A DNA stretch of 64,000 nucleotides from Spartobacteria bacterium (GTDB lineage Bacteria; Verrucomicrobiota; Verrucomicrobiia; Chthoniobacterales; UBA10450). The stretch spans positions 248,001-312,000 of the forward strand of contig PMSN01000023.1 in NCBI GenBank assembly GCA_003167555.1, in the 5' to 3' direction. The notes beneath the pieces were generated by a model. It was not told where the DNA came from, made no database searches, and was given only the letters and a program-made list of their open reading frames with translations. The position numbers and the translations under genes were made by a program. Below are positions 25,056-32,415 of the stretch, piece after piece. Each line of letters begins with the position of its first letter. The first letter of the stretch is position 1.

Positions 25056-26468
25056 TCAGTAATAAAAAAGTGTTACCACCGCGTGCCACATCGTCAGGAG
25101 CAGAAGAAAAAATGAAAACGGCACGTGGATGAAAAGCCAGCCATGAAGCCAGTGTTGAAGGCGCGTCTGCAAATCGAGCATGCGCCGCTCATCGCACCAA
25201 CCCTGGATTTCTTCGACGCGGCTGCGGTATCCTTCCGCGACCCGCAGTTTGATGAAGCGGAAGGTGTCGTCTGAAAAACGCGCGTTGTTAAAACGCATTC
25301 GGTCGCCGCGATGCGCTTTCAAGTATGGAAGAACCTGGCGATCGATGAACTCGACCAGCGCTGCTTCCGACGCCGGATCGCCGGGCGGCGGCGCGGGCTT
25401 CGCGGGCGCGGCGGCTGGTTTGGCGGCAGCGGGTTTTGCTGCGGCGGGCGGCGCAGGTTTCGGCGCAGGTGGTGGCGCGGGCGCCGCTGCTGGCGGAGGC
25501 GCGGGTTTTTCCGCAGGTGGGGCAGCAGGCGCGACCGGTGGAGTCGGAGCGGCTTCGTCTCCCGCAGGAACGGAAGCGCGTGCGACGGGTTCGCCCGGCG
25601 GTTCGCTTTGCACTCGCGCAGTGGGTGTGCCGATTGTTTCCGCTTTCGGCGCGGCCGGTGATGCCGCGGCATTCGCTGCGGATGGAATCGCAGGCTCAAC
25701 GGCTGGCTCCGCGGCTTTCGTGGCGGGGGCCGCAAACGTTGTTGTCGCAGCGGCGGCGACAGGCGCGGCGGTGGGCGCCGAACCCGTGGCCGATTTCGCC
25801 CGCGCCACCGGCGTACTCACACCTCCCTTGGTCGAAGCCATCACCGCCGCTCCTGCCGTCGCCGCTTTGCTTGCGCTTGCCGCCGGTGCGCCGGTGTCCG
25901 GTTTCTTCGGCGGAGCGGGCTTGAATGAGTCCCGCATCTTCTCGGCAGCGACGGCAAGTTGAGAGCGAATGTGCGGGATTTGTTCGAAAACGGTTTCCGC
26001 GGGCAGCCGCTCTTTCATCAAGCGCGGCATGAGATGCTGAAGCACGAGTCCGTAAATGCCGCTCACCATCACAATGGCAAAAAGCGCCATGAGCAGCGTC
26101 GTCATCGGGCCGCCGAGGCGAAAGCCGCTGTGCAAAATCACGAGCGGGATCGTGAGGAGCGTGAGCCAGATATGAGCGCGCAACCACCGTTGCACCGTCC
26201 CGACGCGCCAAAGCGGGATTTTTTTTCGGAGACTAAGCAATGCGGCAAAAACAAAAATCGCGAGCGAGATCGCGCCGAACGCCAGTCCGAGCGGAGTGCC
26301 GCCGACGCTGTGATGTTCCGACGCCGTTTGGATGAACGATACCGGCACGTGAATTCCCGGCGGCATCCGGTCCGGATGAAAATTCGCGACGTAGAGAAGG
26401 CAGGCCGCGACCGTCGCCAGACAAACGAACACGAACCAGGGAAAGTGCTTCCAGTTAGTGATCCGCAT
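25056..26468 (-). CDS. Cytochrome-b-like membrane protein with a long Ala/Pro-rich linker
   Basis: 470 aa. The N-terminal half has about four membrane helices (FVFVCLATVAACLLYVAN; LGLAFGAISLAIFVFAALLSL; HIWLTLLTIPLVILHSGFRL; LLMALFAIVMVSGIYGLVLQHL). A low-complexity Ala/Pro linker of about 190 residues (about 175-365) follows, then a soluble stretch and a last helix with histidines (LQHWLHGWLFIHVPFSFFLLLLTMWHAVV). The paired histidines in helices suggest b-haem binding and quinol or ferredoxin oxidation; this is inference and I know no exact family name. It is translated between the CNB-ferredoxin and the decaheme cytochrome, so it probably links them across the membrane. Confidence 0.75.
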   Translation of the reverse strand: MRITNWKHFPWFVFVCLATVAACLLYVANFHPDRMPPGIHVPVSFIQTASEHHSVGGTPLGLAFGAISLAIFVFAALLSLRKKIPLWRVGTVQRWLRAHIWLTLLTIPLVILHSGFRLGGPMTTLLMALFAIVMVSGIYGLVLQHLMPRLMKERLPAETVFEQIPHIRSQLAVAAEKMRDSFKPAPPKKPDTGAPAASASKAATAGAAVMASTKGGVSTPVARAKSATGSAPTAAPVAAAATTTFAAPATKAAEPAVEPAIPSAANAAASPAAPKAETIGTPTARVQSEPPGEPVARASVPAGDEAAPTPPVAPAAPPAEKPAPPPAAAPAPPPAPKPAPPAAAKPAAAKPAAAPAKPAPPPGDPASEAALVEFIDRQVLPYLKAHRGDRMRFNNARFSDDTFRFIKLRVAEGYRSRVEEIQGWCDERRMLDLQTRLQHWLHGWLFIHVPFSFFLLLLTMWHAVVTLFYY

Positions 26469-26473
26469 GGGAA

Positions 26474-26541
26474 AATTTCAGATTGAAGATTTCAGATTGA
26501 TGCGGCTTCCCAATTTGCAATCTGCATTCAGAAATCTGCAA
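26474..26541. repeat. AT-rich direct/inverted repeat (ATTTCAGATT / AATCTGCAATCTG type)
   Basis: ATTTCAGATTGAAGATTTCAGATT is followed, after a short spacer, by inverted-sense CAATTTGCAATCTGCATTCAGAAATCTGCAAT. It is much more AT-rich than the flanking genes and fills the gap between the CNB-ferredoxin and cytochrome-b-like genes of the same operon. Confidence 0.7.
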
Positions 26542-26545
26542 TGCT

Positions 26546-28225
26546 TCAGTGAGTGTGATGTGCCTGGTAATGACGCGTGGGCGACCACTGATCCTTGAGC
26601 AGCCTGTTCTGTATTTCCAGGGCATCGCCAAAAAACCGTTGCGGATCGACGCGTTTCGCGGCGTCGTGCGGGCAGGCATACACGCAGCTCGGCACCGATA
26701 ATTGTGTGCAGAGGTCGCACGTGTTCGCCTTATAAGCCGTCGTCTTTTTCTTCTCGATCTTCACCGTCGGCGGAATGTTGGGATTTCCCGATTTAACCTC
26801 GGTCTTCACCTCCTTGATCACTTCGAGCGGGTGCATGTTGATGTTCCCGTAGGGGCAAAGCTCGGCGCATTTTCCGCAGCCGATGCACCAATCCTCGATG
26901 ATGATCTCGAGGTTCTCCTTCCGGCGAATCGAACCGACCGGGCATTGCGTCATGCAAAGCGGATCGCGGCAGGAGCGGCACGCCGTCGCGACGAGAAAAT
27001 GATCGTAGCGCAAACCGTCGCGCAGCAGCCGCGAGACGCCATCGTGCGCTTTCGCGCAGGCCTGGACGCAGGCATCGCAGCGCGTGCAATTATCGAGATC
27101 GATGAGGAGAAGATTTTGCGCTTCGAACAATCCCTGGTTCAGATAATCGTCAAGCCGGAGGCCGGGCGGGATCGCTCGCGATTGGGTCGCCGCCATCCGC
27201 GCCTCGGCCACGGGCTCGATTTGCGCCCGCACGTCCGGAAATTTTTCCAGCATCAGGTTGAACTCAGCGCCTGGAATTTTCACCAGGTCCACCGCATCCA
27301 GCGCCGCGCACGTGGCGATTCGCTTGATCGAGCGCAGCAATCCGATTTCGCCGAAGTAATCGCCGCGGCTCAAATACGTCCGGACCATTTCGCCGCCGGG
27401 CATCGCTTGCGACACGCGGACCATGCCCGATCGGATTAGATAAAACGCGTCCGCTTCCTCGCCCTCCTTGCAGATGACCTGGTTCTGATTGTAGGAAACG
27501 AGTTCGACCTTTTCTTTGAGATACGCGAGGAATTCATCGCCGACCGTCGCGAAGAGCGGCACGCTCCGCAGATGCGTCTCGAGTGAGCGCTGGCGATATT
27601 TTTTGTCCAGCTCTTCCTTGAACGACGTGCCTTTGAACGTCGGCGCCTTTACTTTCGAGGTGGCCTTGGATGCGTCGGAGACCTGACGATTTCCCACGAG
27701 CATGTCGAGAATCACGCGCAGCATTTCCACCATGACGCAGGGCTCTCGCGTGATGACCGTGGCCGACCGCGGTTGAAACGTGCGGCAGGTCATCTCGCCG
27801 AAAAGTTCGCCCGGGCCGAGCTGCGCGATCGGTTTGTTCATGGGCAGATCGATGTTCGCGTCGATCCCGATAAATTTTCGTTCGTGTGCCTCCGCGCGCT
27901 TGTCCTGGCCGTCGTCGGTCAGGAAACTTTTCATACGGGCCACGCTTCGCCCGAGGAAACCGAAGGCTGGGCGAGTGCGGAGATGCGCCATCGGATTGTT
28001 GATGGAGATATCGACCGTGCCCGAGACGATGTAGTAGGCGGTCGAGCCGAACTCGCCTTCGGTGCAGACGGTTTCGCCTTTGCGGTAACGATGGAGAACT
28101 GCGGCGCCTTTGGCCCAATTGTCCAACTGGCCGCGCGAGATTTCCTTGAGCGCCGGCAAAAATTCGATCAGTTGATCGACGCCCAGCGGTTCACCCGAAG
28201 TTAGCTTCCCGGCAGTTTCGTCCAT
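26546..28225 (-). CDS. Two cyclic-nucleotide-binding domains fused to a four-cluster 4Fe-4S ferredoxin
   Basis: About 559 aa from the ATG at 28225; the ORF track starts at a TTG 24 bases earlier. CNB 1 (about 25-165) has the cassette GELFGEMTCRTFQPRSATV. CNB 2 (about 205-330) has YFGEIGLLRSIKRIATC. The C-terminal 200 residues hold four cysteine clusters: CTRCDACVQACAK, CRSCRDPLCMTQCP, CIGCGKCAELCP and CDLCTQLSVPSCVYACP, the layout of DmsB/HycB-type electron-transfer subunits. Likely role: an electron carrier whose activity is set by cAMP, cGMP or another cNMP, feeding the membrane and decaheme cytochromes encoded downstream. The fusion is clear; the regulation is inferred. Confidence 0.88.
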   Translation of the reverse strand: MDETAGKLTSGEPLGVDQLIEFLPALKEISRGQLDNWAKGAAVLHRYRKGETVCTEGEFGSTAYYIVSGTVDISINNPMAHLRTRPAFGFLGRSVARMKSFLTDDGQDKRAEAHERKFIGIDANIDLPMNKPIAQLGPGELFGEMTCRTFQPRSATVITREPCVMVEMLRVILDMLVGNRQVSDASKATSKVKAPTFKGTSFKEELDKKYRQRSLETHLRSVPLFATVGDEFLAYLKEKVELVSYNQNQVICKEGEEADAFYLIRSGMVRVSQAMPGGEMVRTYLSRGDYFGEIGLLRSIKRIATCAALDAVDLVKIPGAEFNLMLEKFPDVRAQIEPVAEARMAATQSRAIPPGLRLDDYLNQGLFEAQNLLLIDLDNCTRCDACVQACAKAHDGVSRLLRDGLRYDHFLVATACRSCRDPLCMTQCPVGSIRRKENLEIIIEDWCIGCGKCAELCPYGNINMHPLEVIKEVKTEVKSGNPNIPPTVKIEKKKTTAYKANTCDLCTQLSVPSCVYACPHDAAKRVDPQRFFGDALEIQNRLLKDQWSPTRHYQAHHTH

Positions 28226-28290
28226 GTCGCTGCCAGGGATGATAAGCAACCGCCCCTTTGGGGTGGAAGCATTTTAACAACGGCCATGCT

Positions 28291-28372
28291 TGTCATCCCG
28301 AGCGAAGTCGAGGGACCCCGATGAGAGTCGCTCGACGCACGGCGAGGTCCCTCGACTTCGCTCGGGATGACA
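28291..28372. repeat. Dispersed palindromic repeat, family A, short form
   Basis: TGTCATCCCGAGCGAAGTCGAGGGAC and GTCCCTCGACTTCGCTCGGGATGACA are nearly perfect inverted arms around a spacer of about 30 bases. It sits between the ABC transporter ATPase gene and the upstream end of the CNB-ferredoxin gene. Confidence 0.93.
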
Positions 28373-28377
28373 CGCGA

Positions 28378-29178
28378 TCACGCGCCTGCCGTCACCGCGC
28401 TGCCGGCAAAATGAAGCAGCTCCAAGATTTCACCACGCAACTGCAGGAACTCGCCGCTGCTCCGATCGCGCGGGCGTTCCAAATCGATCGGAATCGTGCG
28501 GTCGATTCTTCCCGGCCGCTGCGTCATGATGAGGATGCGGTCGCTCATGTAGATCGCTTCGTCGATGTCGTGGGTGACGAGAAGCATCGTGGTGCGGCGC
28601 GCCTGCCACAGACGCAACACTTCATCCTGCATCCGCATGCGCGTGAACGCATCGAGCGCGCCGAGCGGCTCGTCGAGGAGCAAGACCCTCGGATGATTGA
28701 TGAGCGCACGAGCGAGCGCGACACGCTGGGCCATGCCGCCGGAAAGATGATGCGGGTAGGCGTTCGCAAATCCGTCCAGTCCGACGAGGCGCATGAATTC
28801 GTCCACCTCATCGCGCTTTTCGTGGAGAACGTCGCGCGCGACGAGGCCCGCCTGGATGTTACGCCGGACGGTGAGCCACGGAAAAAGATTTGGATCCTGG
28901 AAGACGAGGCCGCGCTCGGCGTTCGGACCGGTGATTGGTTCCGAGCCGATCAACAGTTCGCCGGAGTCGGGAGAATCGAGGCCGGCGATGAGGCGAAGAA
29001 GCGTGGACTTTCCGCAACCGCTCGGACCCACGAGCGAAACCAATTCTCCCGCCGCCAGCGAAACGGAAACCGCGTCCAGAGCGAGCCGCCGCGTCATCGG
29101 ATTCTCTGGCGTGGGAAAACTTTTGCGGACTTCGCGGACGCGCAATGACGAAGCTTCCGTGGCGGCGACGGTTACCAC
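28378..29178 (-). CDS. ABC transporter ATP-binding protein (nitrate/sulfonate/taurine type)
   Basis: 266 aa from a GTG at 29178 that overlaps the permease stop; the much longer ORF-track version runs out of frame through the permease. Walker A GPSGCGKST, Q-loop FQDPNLFPW, signature LSGGMAQRVALARAL, Walker B VLLLDEPLGALD and the switch histidine VTHDIDEA are all present. The sequence belongs to the SsuB/TauB/NrtD group. It energises uptake by the permease and lipoprotein encoded immediately upstream. Confidence 0.95.
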   Translation of the reverse strand: MVTVAATEASSLRVREVRKSFPTPENPMTRRLALDAVSVSLAAGELVSLVGPSGCGKSTLLRLIAGLDSPDSGELLIGSEPITGPNAERGLVFQDPNLFPWLTVRRNIQAGLVARDVLHEKRDEVDEFMRLVGLDGFANAYPHHLSGGMAQRVALARALINHPRVLLLDEPLGALDAFTRMRMQDEVLRLWQARRTTMLLVTHDIDEAIYMSDRILIMTQRPGRIDRTIPIDLERPRDRSSGEFLQLRGEILELLHFAGSAVTAGA

Positions 29179-30209
29179 CTGATCATCCCCTTTTGCCACA
29201 CCAGGACGCGGTCGCGCACTTTGAAGAGCACAGTCATGATGGTTGAAAAGAAAGCGGCCATGATGATGAGCGCGGCGAAAACTTTTCCGTATTCCGCCCA
29301 ACCTTGCGCCCAGCTCACGTACCAGCCAAGACCCGATTTCACGCCCACGGTCTCGGCGACGACGAGCGTCAAGAACGATGCGCCCAGTCCCATGAAAAGC
29401 CCGATGAAAATACTCGGAATCGCGGCGGGAATCGCGACGCGAAAAATCAGATAGGCGCGCCCGGCGCCGAGGGTGCGCGCCACGTCGAGATACGAAGCGC
29501 GCGTGTTGGAAATTCCGGACGCGGTCAGCATCGTAATGGGAAACCAAACCGCGAGAGCGATCAGCCCTGCGGCGGAAAACACAGCCGAAGGCGAAACCAC
29601 CATCGCCAGCGGAATCCACGCAGTCGCGGGAATCGGACCGACGATCTTGAGCACGGGCATTCCCCAGTAGCGGACCGGCGACGACCAGCCGATGCAAATG
29701 CCGCTGATCAGTCCGGCGATGACGCCGAGCGCGTATCCGCCCAGCAGCAGGATGAGTGAGTGCCAGGTGCTGTCGAAAAGAAGCGCGCGATCGTTGATCA
29801 AGCTTTGCAGGACTCCGGCCGGACTCGGAAAGTAAGGGAGCGGAAGCCAGCGTAAACCGGAAGTAATCGCTTCCCAAACACACAGGAGTAAAACGGCGAC
29901 GGCGAGAATGGGAGACATATTTCGCATCCATCGGCGCAAACCCTGCCACCACGGCTGCGCCAGCATCATCACGATGCCCGCTCCAAGAATGAGACAAAGC
30001 AGCAGCGTGTAGGAATGCGCTTCGGTTGGCGGCTCGTTTTTCGAAACGAGAAAGTGAAGCGCGAGCGCAAGTGAAGCCGCGACCGGCAGCGCCAGCAAAG
30101 TGTGCAGACGCGCTGTCGCGACCGGTCTGCTCGCAGGCACGGCAACTTCCCGCGCCTGGTCCGCGCTCGAAGGCGTGGGCGCTTCGATCTGAGGCGAAGA
30201 AAGACTCAC
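29172..30209 (-). CDS. ABC transporter permease (SsuC/TauC-like)
   Basis: About 345 aa from the GTG at 30209, which overlaps the substrate-binding gene's stop by four bases (GTGA); the ORF track starts 36 bases earlier. Two extra N-terminal membrane segments (LHTLLALPVAASLALALHFLV; LLLCLILGAGIVMMLA) precede the usual BPD_transp_1 domain. The EAA-type loop is DVARTLGAGRAYLIFRVAIPAAIPSIFIGL. The extra N-terminal segments make it longer than typical SsuC (about 260 aa). Confidence 0.92.
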   Translation of the reverse strand: MSLSSPQIEAPTPSSADQAREVAVPASRPVATARLHTLLALPVAASLALALHFLVSKNEPPTEAHSYTLLLCLILGAGIVMMLAQPWWQGLRRWMRNMSPILAVAVLLLCVWEAITSGLRWLPLPYFPSPAGVLQSLINDRALLFDSTWHSLILLLGGYALGVIAGLISGICIGWSSPVRYWGMPVLKIVGPIPATAWIPLAMVVSPSAVFSAAGLIALAVWFPITMLTASGISNTRASYLDVARTLGAGRAYLIFRVAIPAAIPSIFIGLFMGLGASFLTLVVAETVGVKSGLGWYVSWAQGWAEYGKVFAALIIMAAFFSTIMTVLFKVRDRVLVWQKGMIRW

Positions 30210-31330
30210 TTCTTCGCCGCGACGGACATCTTCGCCTTGCAGCATGACTCTTCCGTATCAGCAAGAATCAGCTCCGCAAACAGGCGGATGTCCTGGTCCG
30301 GTGGGACCTGGCCTCCCGCTACTTTTTCCACCTCCAAATTTTGCAGCCATGCGTCGGAGACGCCGTCGAGATGAGCGAAAGCGCGCTGCGCGAGATTCGG
30401 AACATCGGTCGTCGGACTGAGCATGCCCGCTACTTTCATTTCCGCGGCAGCCGATTTCACCGCTTCCTCTGCGCCCGAAACGCTCGGCACATAACGGAGA
30501 TGCGAAATCGCGACTGTGTTCAGCTCCGGATTCGAAGCGAGATATTTTTTCTCGACTGACAATCGCGCCGCGGCCGCGGGATTCGCCTCGACCCACTTCG
30601 CGCCTTTGAGGAGCGCGCGAGTCGCGGCCGCCGCTCCCTTCGGATTCGCCGCCAGATACTTTCCATTCACGATCACGGCGCAGCAATATTCATCTTTGTA
30701 AGGCGCATCCGCCGCCTGGTCCGCCACGTTGCGGACTTTTCCATCGGCAATGAGAAGGCTGCCGATCGGCTCGGAATCGGCCACGGCATCGACTTCGCCT
30801 TTATCGAGCGCCAGCCCGAGTTCGCCCGCTGGGAAAACGCGCCACGAAACGTCTTTGCTCGCGTCGATCCCGTTCGCGCCGAGGACACGATTCGCAAAAA
30901 TAAACGGCGGCGTTCCCATTCCCGGCACCCCGATTCGTTTCCCGCGCAGGTCCTGCACGGTGTGGATATTTCCCTTCGTCGACGCCTGCACGCGCAGACA
31001 GCCCTTGTGAATTCCGGCGGTGAACTTCACATCGAGGCCCTGCTCGATCGGCTTGAGAAAATACATGACGAGATGATGCGTGATGTCGAAACCGCCCAGC
31101 GCGAGGACGTCCTTGTAGTTGGCCCATTCGCATTTCACCATCTCGACCTCGAGGCCTTCCTCCTTGAAAAAGCCTTTCTCCACCGCGGTGAAGATCGGCG
31201 CTTCGCAGGTCAGTCCAATGTAACCGACTCGGATTTTGTTCGAAGCGGCGCTGGTGGTCGCGTTCTTCCTGCAGCCGGCAAACAGCAGAGCGCCGAGGGC
31301 AATAGCCGTAATCAATTTGGTCGAGGTCAT
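30206..31330 (-). CDS. ABC transporter substrate-binding lipoprotein (NMT1/SsuA-like)
   Basis: 374 aa with a lipobox (LLFAGC) for lipid anchoring. The body matches the NMT1/THI5/SsuA periplasmic-binding fold: RVGYIGLTCEAPIFTAVEKGFFKEEGLEVEMVK, KGNIHTVQDLRGKRIGVPGMGTPP and LALDKGEVDAVADSEPI. The substrate is unknown; family members bind nitrate, sulfonates, taurine or thiamine precursors. Unusual are several cysteines in the mature part (LTCEAP, VKCEW, KGCLR, YCCAV, ESCCKAK), rare for this family. Divergent LysR gene upstream probably controls it. Confidence 0.9.
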   Translation of the reverse strand: MTSTKLITAIALGALLFAGCRKNATTSAASNKIRVGYIGLTCEAPIFTAVEKGFFKEEGLEVEMVKCEWANYKDVLALGGFDITHHLVMYFLKPIEQGLDVKFTAGIHKGCLRVQASTKGNIHTVQDLRGKRIGVPGMGTPPFIFANRVLGANGIDASKDVSWRVFPAGELGLALDKGEVDAVADSEPIGSLLIADGKVRNVADQAADAPYKDEYCCAVIVNGKYLAANPKGAAAATRALLKGAKWVEANPAAAARLSVEKKYLASNPELNTVAISHLRYVPSVSGAEEAVKSAAAEMKVAGMLSPTTDVPNLAQRAFAHLDGVSDAWLQNLEVEKVAGGQVPPDQDIRLFAELILADTEESCCKAKMSVAAKK

Positions 31331-31429
31331 ATCGCTCCTACGTTAGAGGTAATGGAAATAGCGCAATAGCTGCCGCCTATGGAAGCATAATCTTTAGTGG
31401 TAGCAAAGCGCCCTTATTGCATTTACGGG

Positions 31430-31445
31430 CCGGACAATATTCCGG
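31430..31445. promoter_or_regulatory. Inverted repeat just ahead of the lysR gene
   Basis: CCGGACAATATTCCGG (5-bp arms around an AATATT-like centre) ends 4 bases before the lysR ATG, in the divergent intergenic region with the ABC operon. Position suggests an operator for autoregulation; not diagnostic. Confidence 0.35.
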
Positions 31446-31449
31446 CACG

Positions 31450-32361
31450 ATGCACGACCCGCTCGCGATCCGGCACCTGCGCTACTTCCTGGCGGTGGCC
31501 GAAGCCGGCAGCTTCAGCCGCGCGGCCGATCGTCTCGGGATTTCGCAGCCGAGCGTTTCCCAGCAGATGCGCGATCTCGAATCGGGCCTTCGTGTTTCGC
31601 TTTTTCAGAGACGCGGAAAACGGATCCTGCTTACACCGACCGGCCTGATTTTTCAGGAGCACGCCCGCGCCATTCTGCGTCAGCTCGAAAATTTTCTTCA
31701 GGAACTGAATAGCGAGCCGGGGCAGATGCGCGGCGCCCTGCATGTCGGCGTTGTTCCCATCCTCAATGTCGCGTTGATGCCGGATCTCCTGGGCATGTTC
31801 GCCGCGAACCATCCCGGCATCAGTCTCACCGCCGAGGAGATTTCCTCGACCGAAATCGAGACCGCCCTGGAAGAAGGCCGGATGGATGTCGGCCTCGGCT
31901 TTCTCACGCGCCACTCGCCGAACCTGCGCTACGAACGCCTCTGCACGGATGAATTTGCCCTGATCGTTTCCGAGAGTCATCCGTGGTGGAGACGGCGCGT
32001 CGTTCAGTTCTCCGAATTGCACCAACAACGGTTGCTCCAACTTTTCGACACGTTCGTCATGCGCCGAATGACGGATCAGATTTGCCTGGATCACCAAGTC
32101 CGTCCGCGCACCGTCGCGGAGCTGAATGCGATCGAGACATTGCTGCGTTCGCTCGCGCCGCTGGAGGCCGCTGCGATTATGCCAAAGATTGCGTTGCGAG
32201 GGAGGGAAGCGTTGAAGTTGAAAGCGATTCGTCTTCAAGGCAAAAAGCTCGCGCTCGAAATTGGCTTGCTTCGTCTGCGCGATTCGGGGGGCAACAGCGC
32301 CGTGGGCGAATTCTCCCGCCTCGCCAAGACCGAAGTCCCCAAGCTACTCAAGACGCTGTAG
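31450..32361 (+). CDS. LysR-type transcriptional regulator
   Basis: 303 aa from the ATG at 31450 (MHDPLAIRHLRYFLAVAEAGSFSRAADRLGISQPSVSQQMRDLE), an intact LysR winged helix-turn-helix, followed by a substrate-binding domain beginning GALHVGVVPILNVALMPDLL. The sequence is CynR/CbbR-like in its N-terminus. It is divergent from the ABC substrate-binding gene with 119 bases between, the standard arrangement for a regulator of that transporter; the inducer is probably the imported compound. The TAG stop is supplied by the family B element. Confidence 0.93.
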   Translation: MHDPLAIRHLRYFLAVAEAGSFSRAADRLGISQPSVSQQMRDLESGLRVSLFQRRGKRILLTPTGLIFQEHARAILRQLENFLQELNSEPGQMRGALHVGVVPILNVALMPDLLGMFAANHPGISLTAEEISSTEIETALEEGRMDVGLGFLTRHSPNLRYERLCTDEFALIVSESHPWWRRRVVQFSELHQQRLLQLFDTFVMRRMTDQICLDHQVRPRTVAELNAIETLLRSLAPLEAAAIMPKIALRGREALKLKAIRLQGKKLALEIGLLRLRDSGGNSAVGEFSRLAKTEVPKLLKTL

Positions 32362-32415
32362 TCGCCCCGCTCTGTCGGGGCGCTCGCGGAACGGCGACAG
32401 AGCGCCGTTGCTACA
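32357..32415. repeat. Two-hairpin TGTAG...GCTACA element (family B)
   Basis: Hairpins CGCCCCGCTCTGTCGGGGCG and CGGCGACAGAGCGCCG between TGTAG and GCTACA ends. It provides the TAG stop of lysR (32359-32361) and, on the other strand, of priA (32413-32411), and likely works as a bidirectional terminator. Confidence 0.9.

Noticed and set aside
25180-25962. 260-aa Gly/Ala-rich plus-strand ORF
   Set aside because: Reverse complement of the Ala/Pro linker of the cytochrome-b-like protein.
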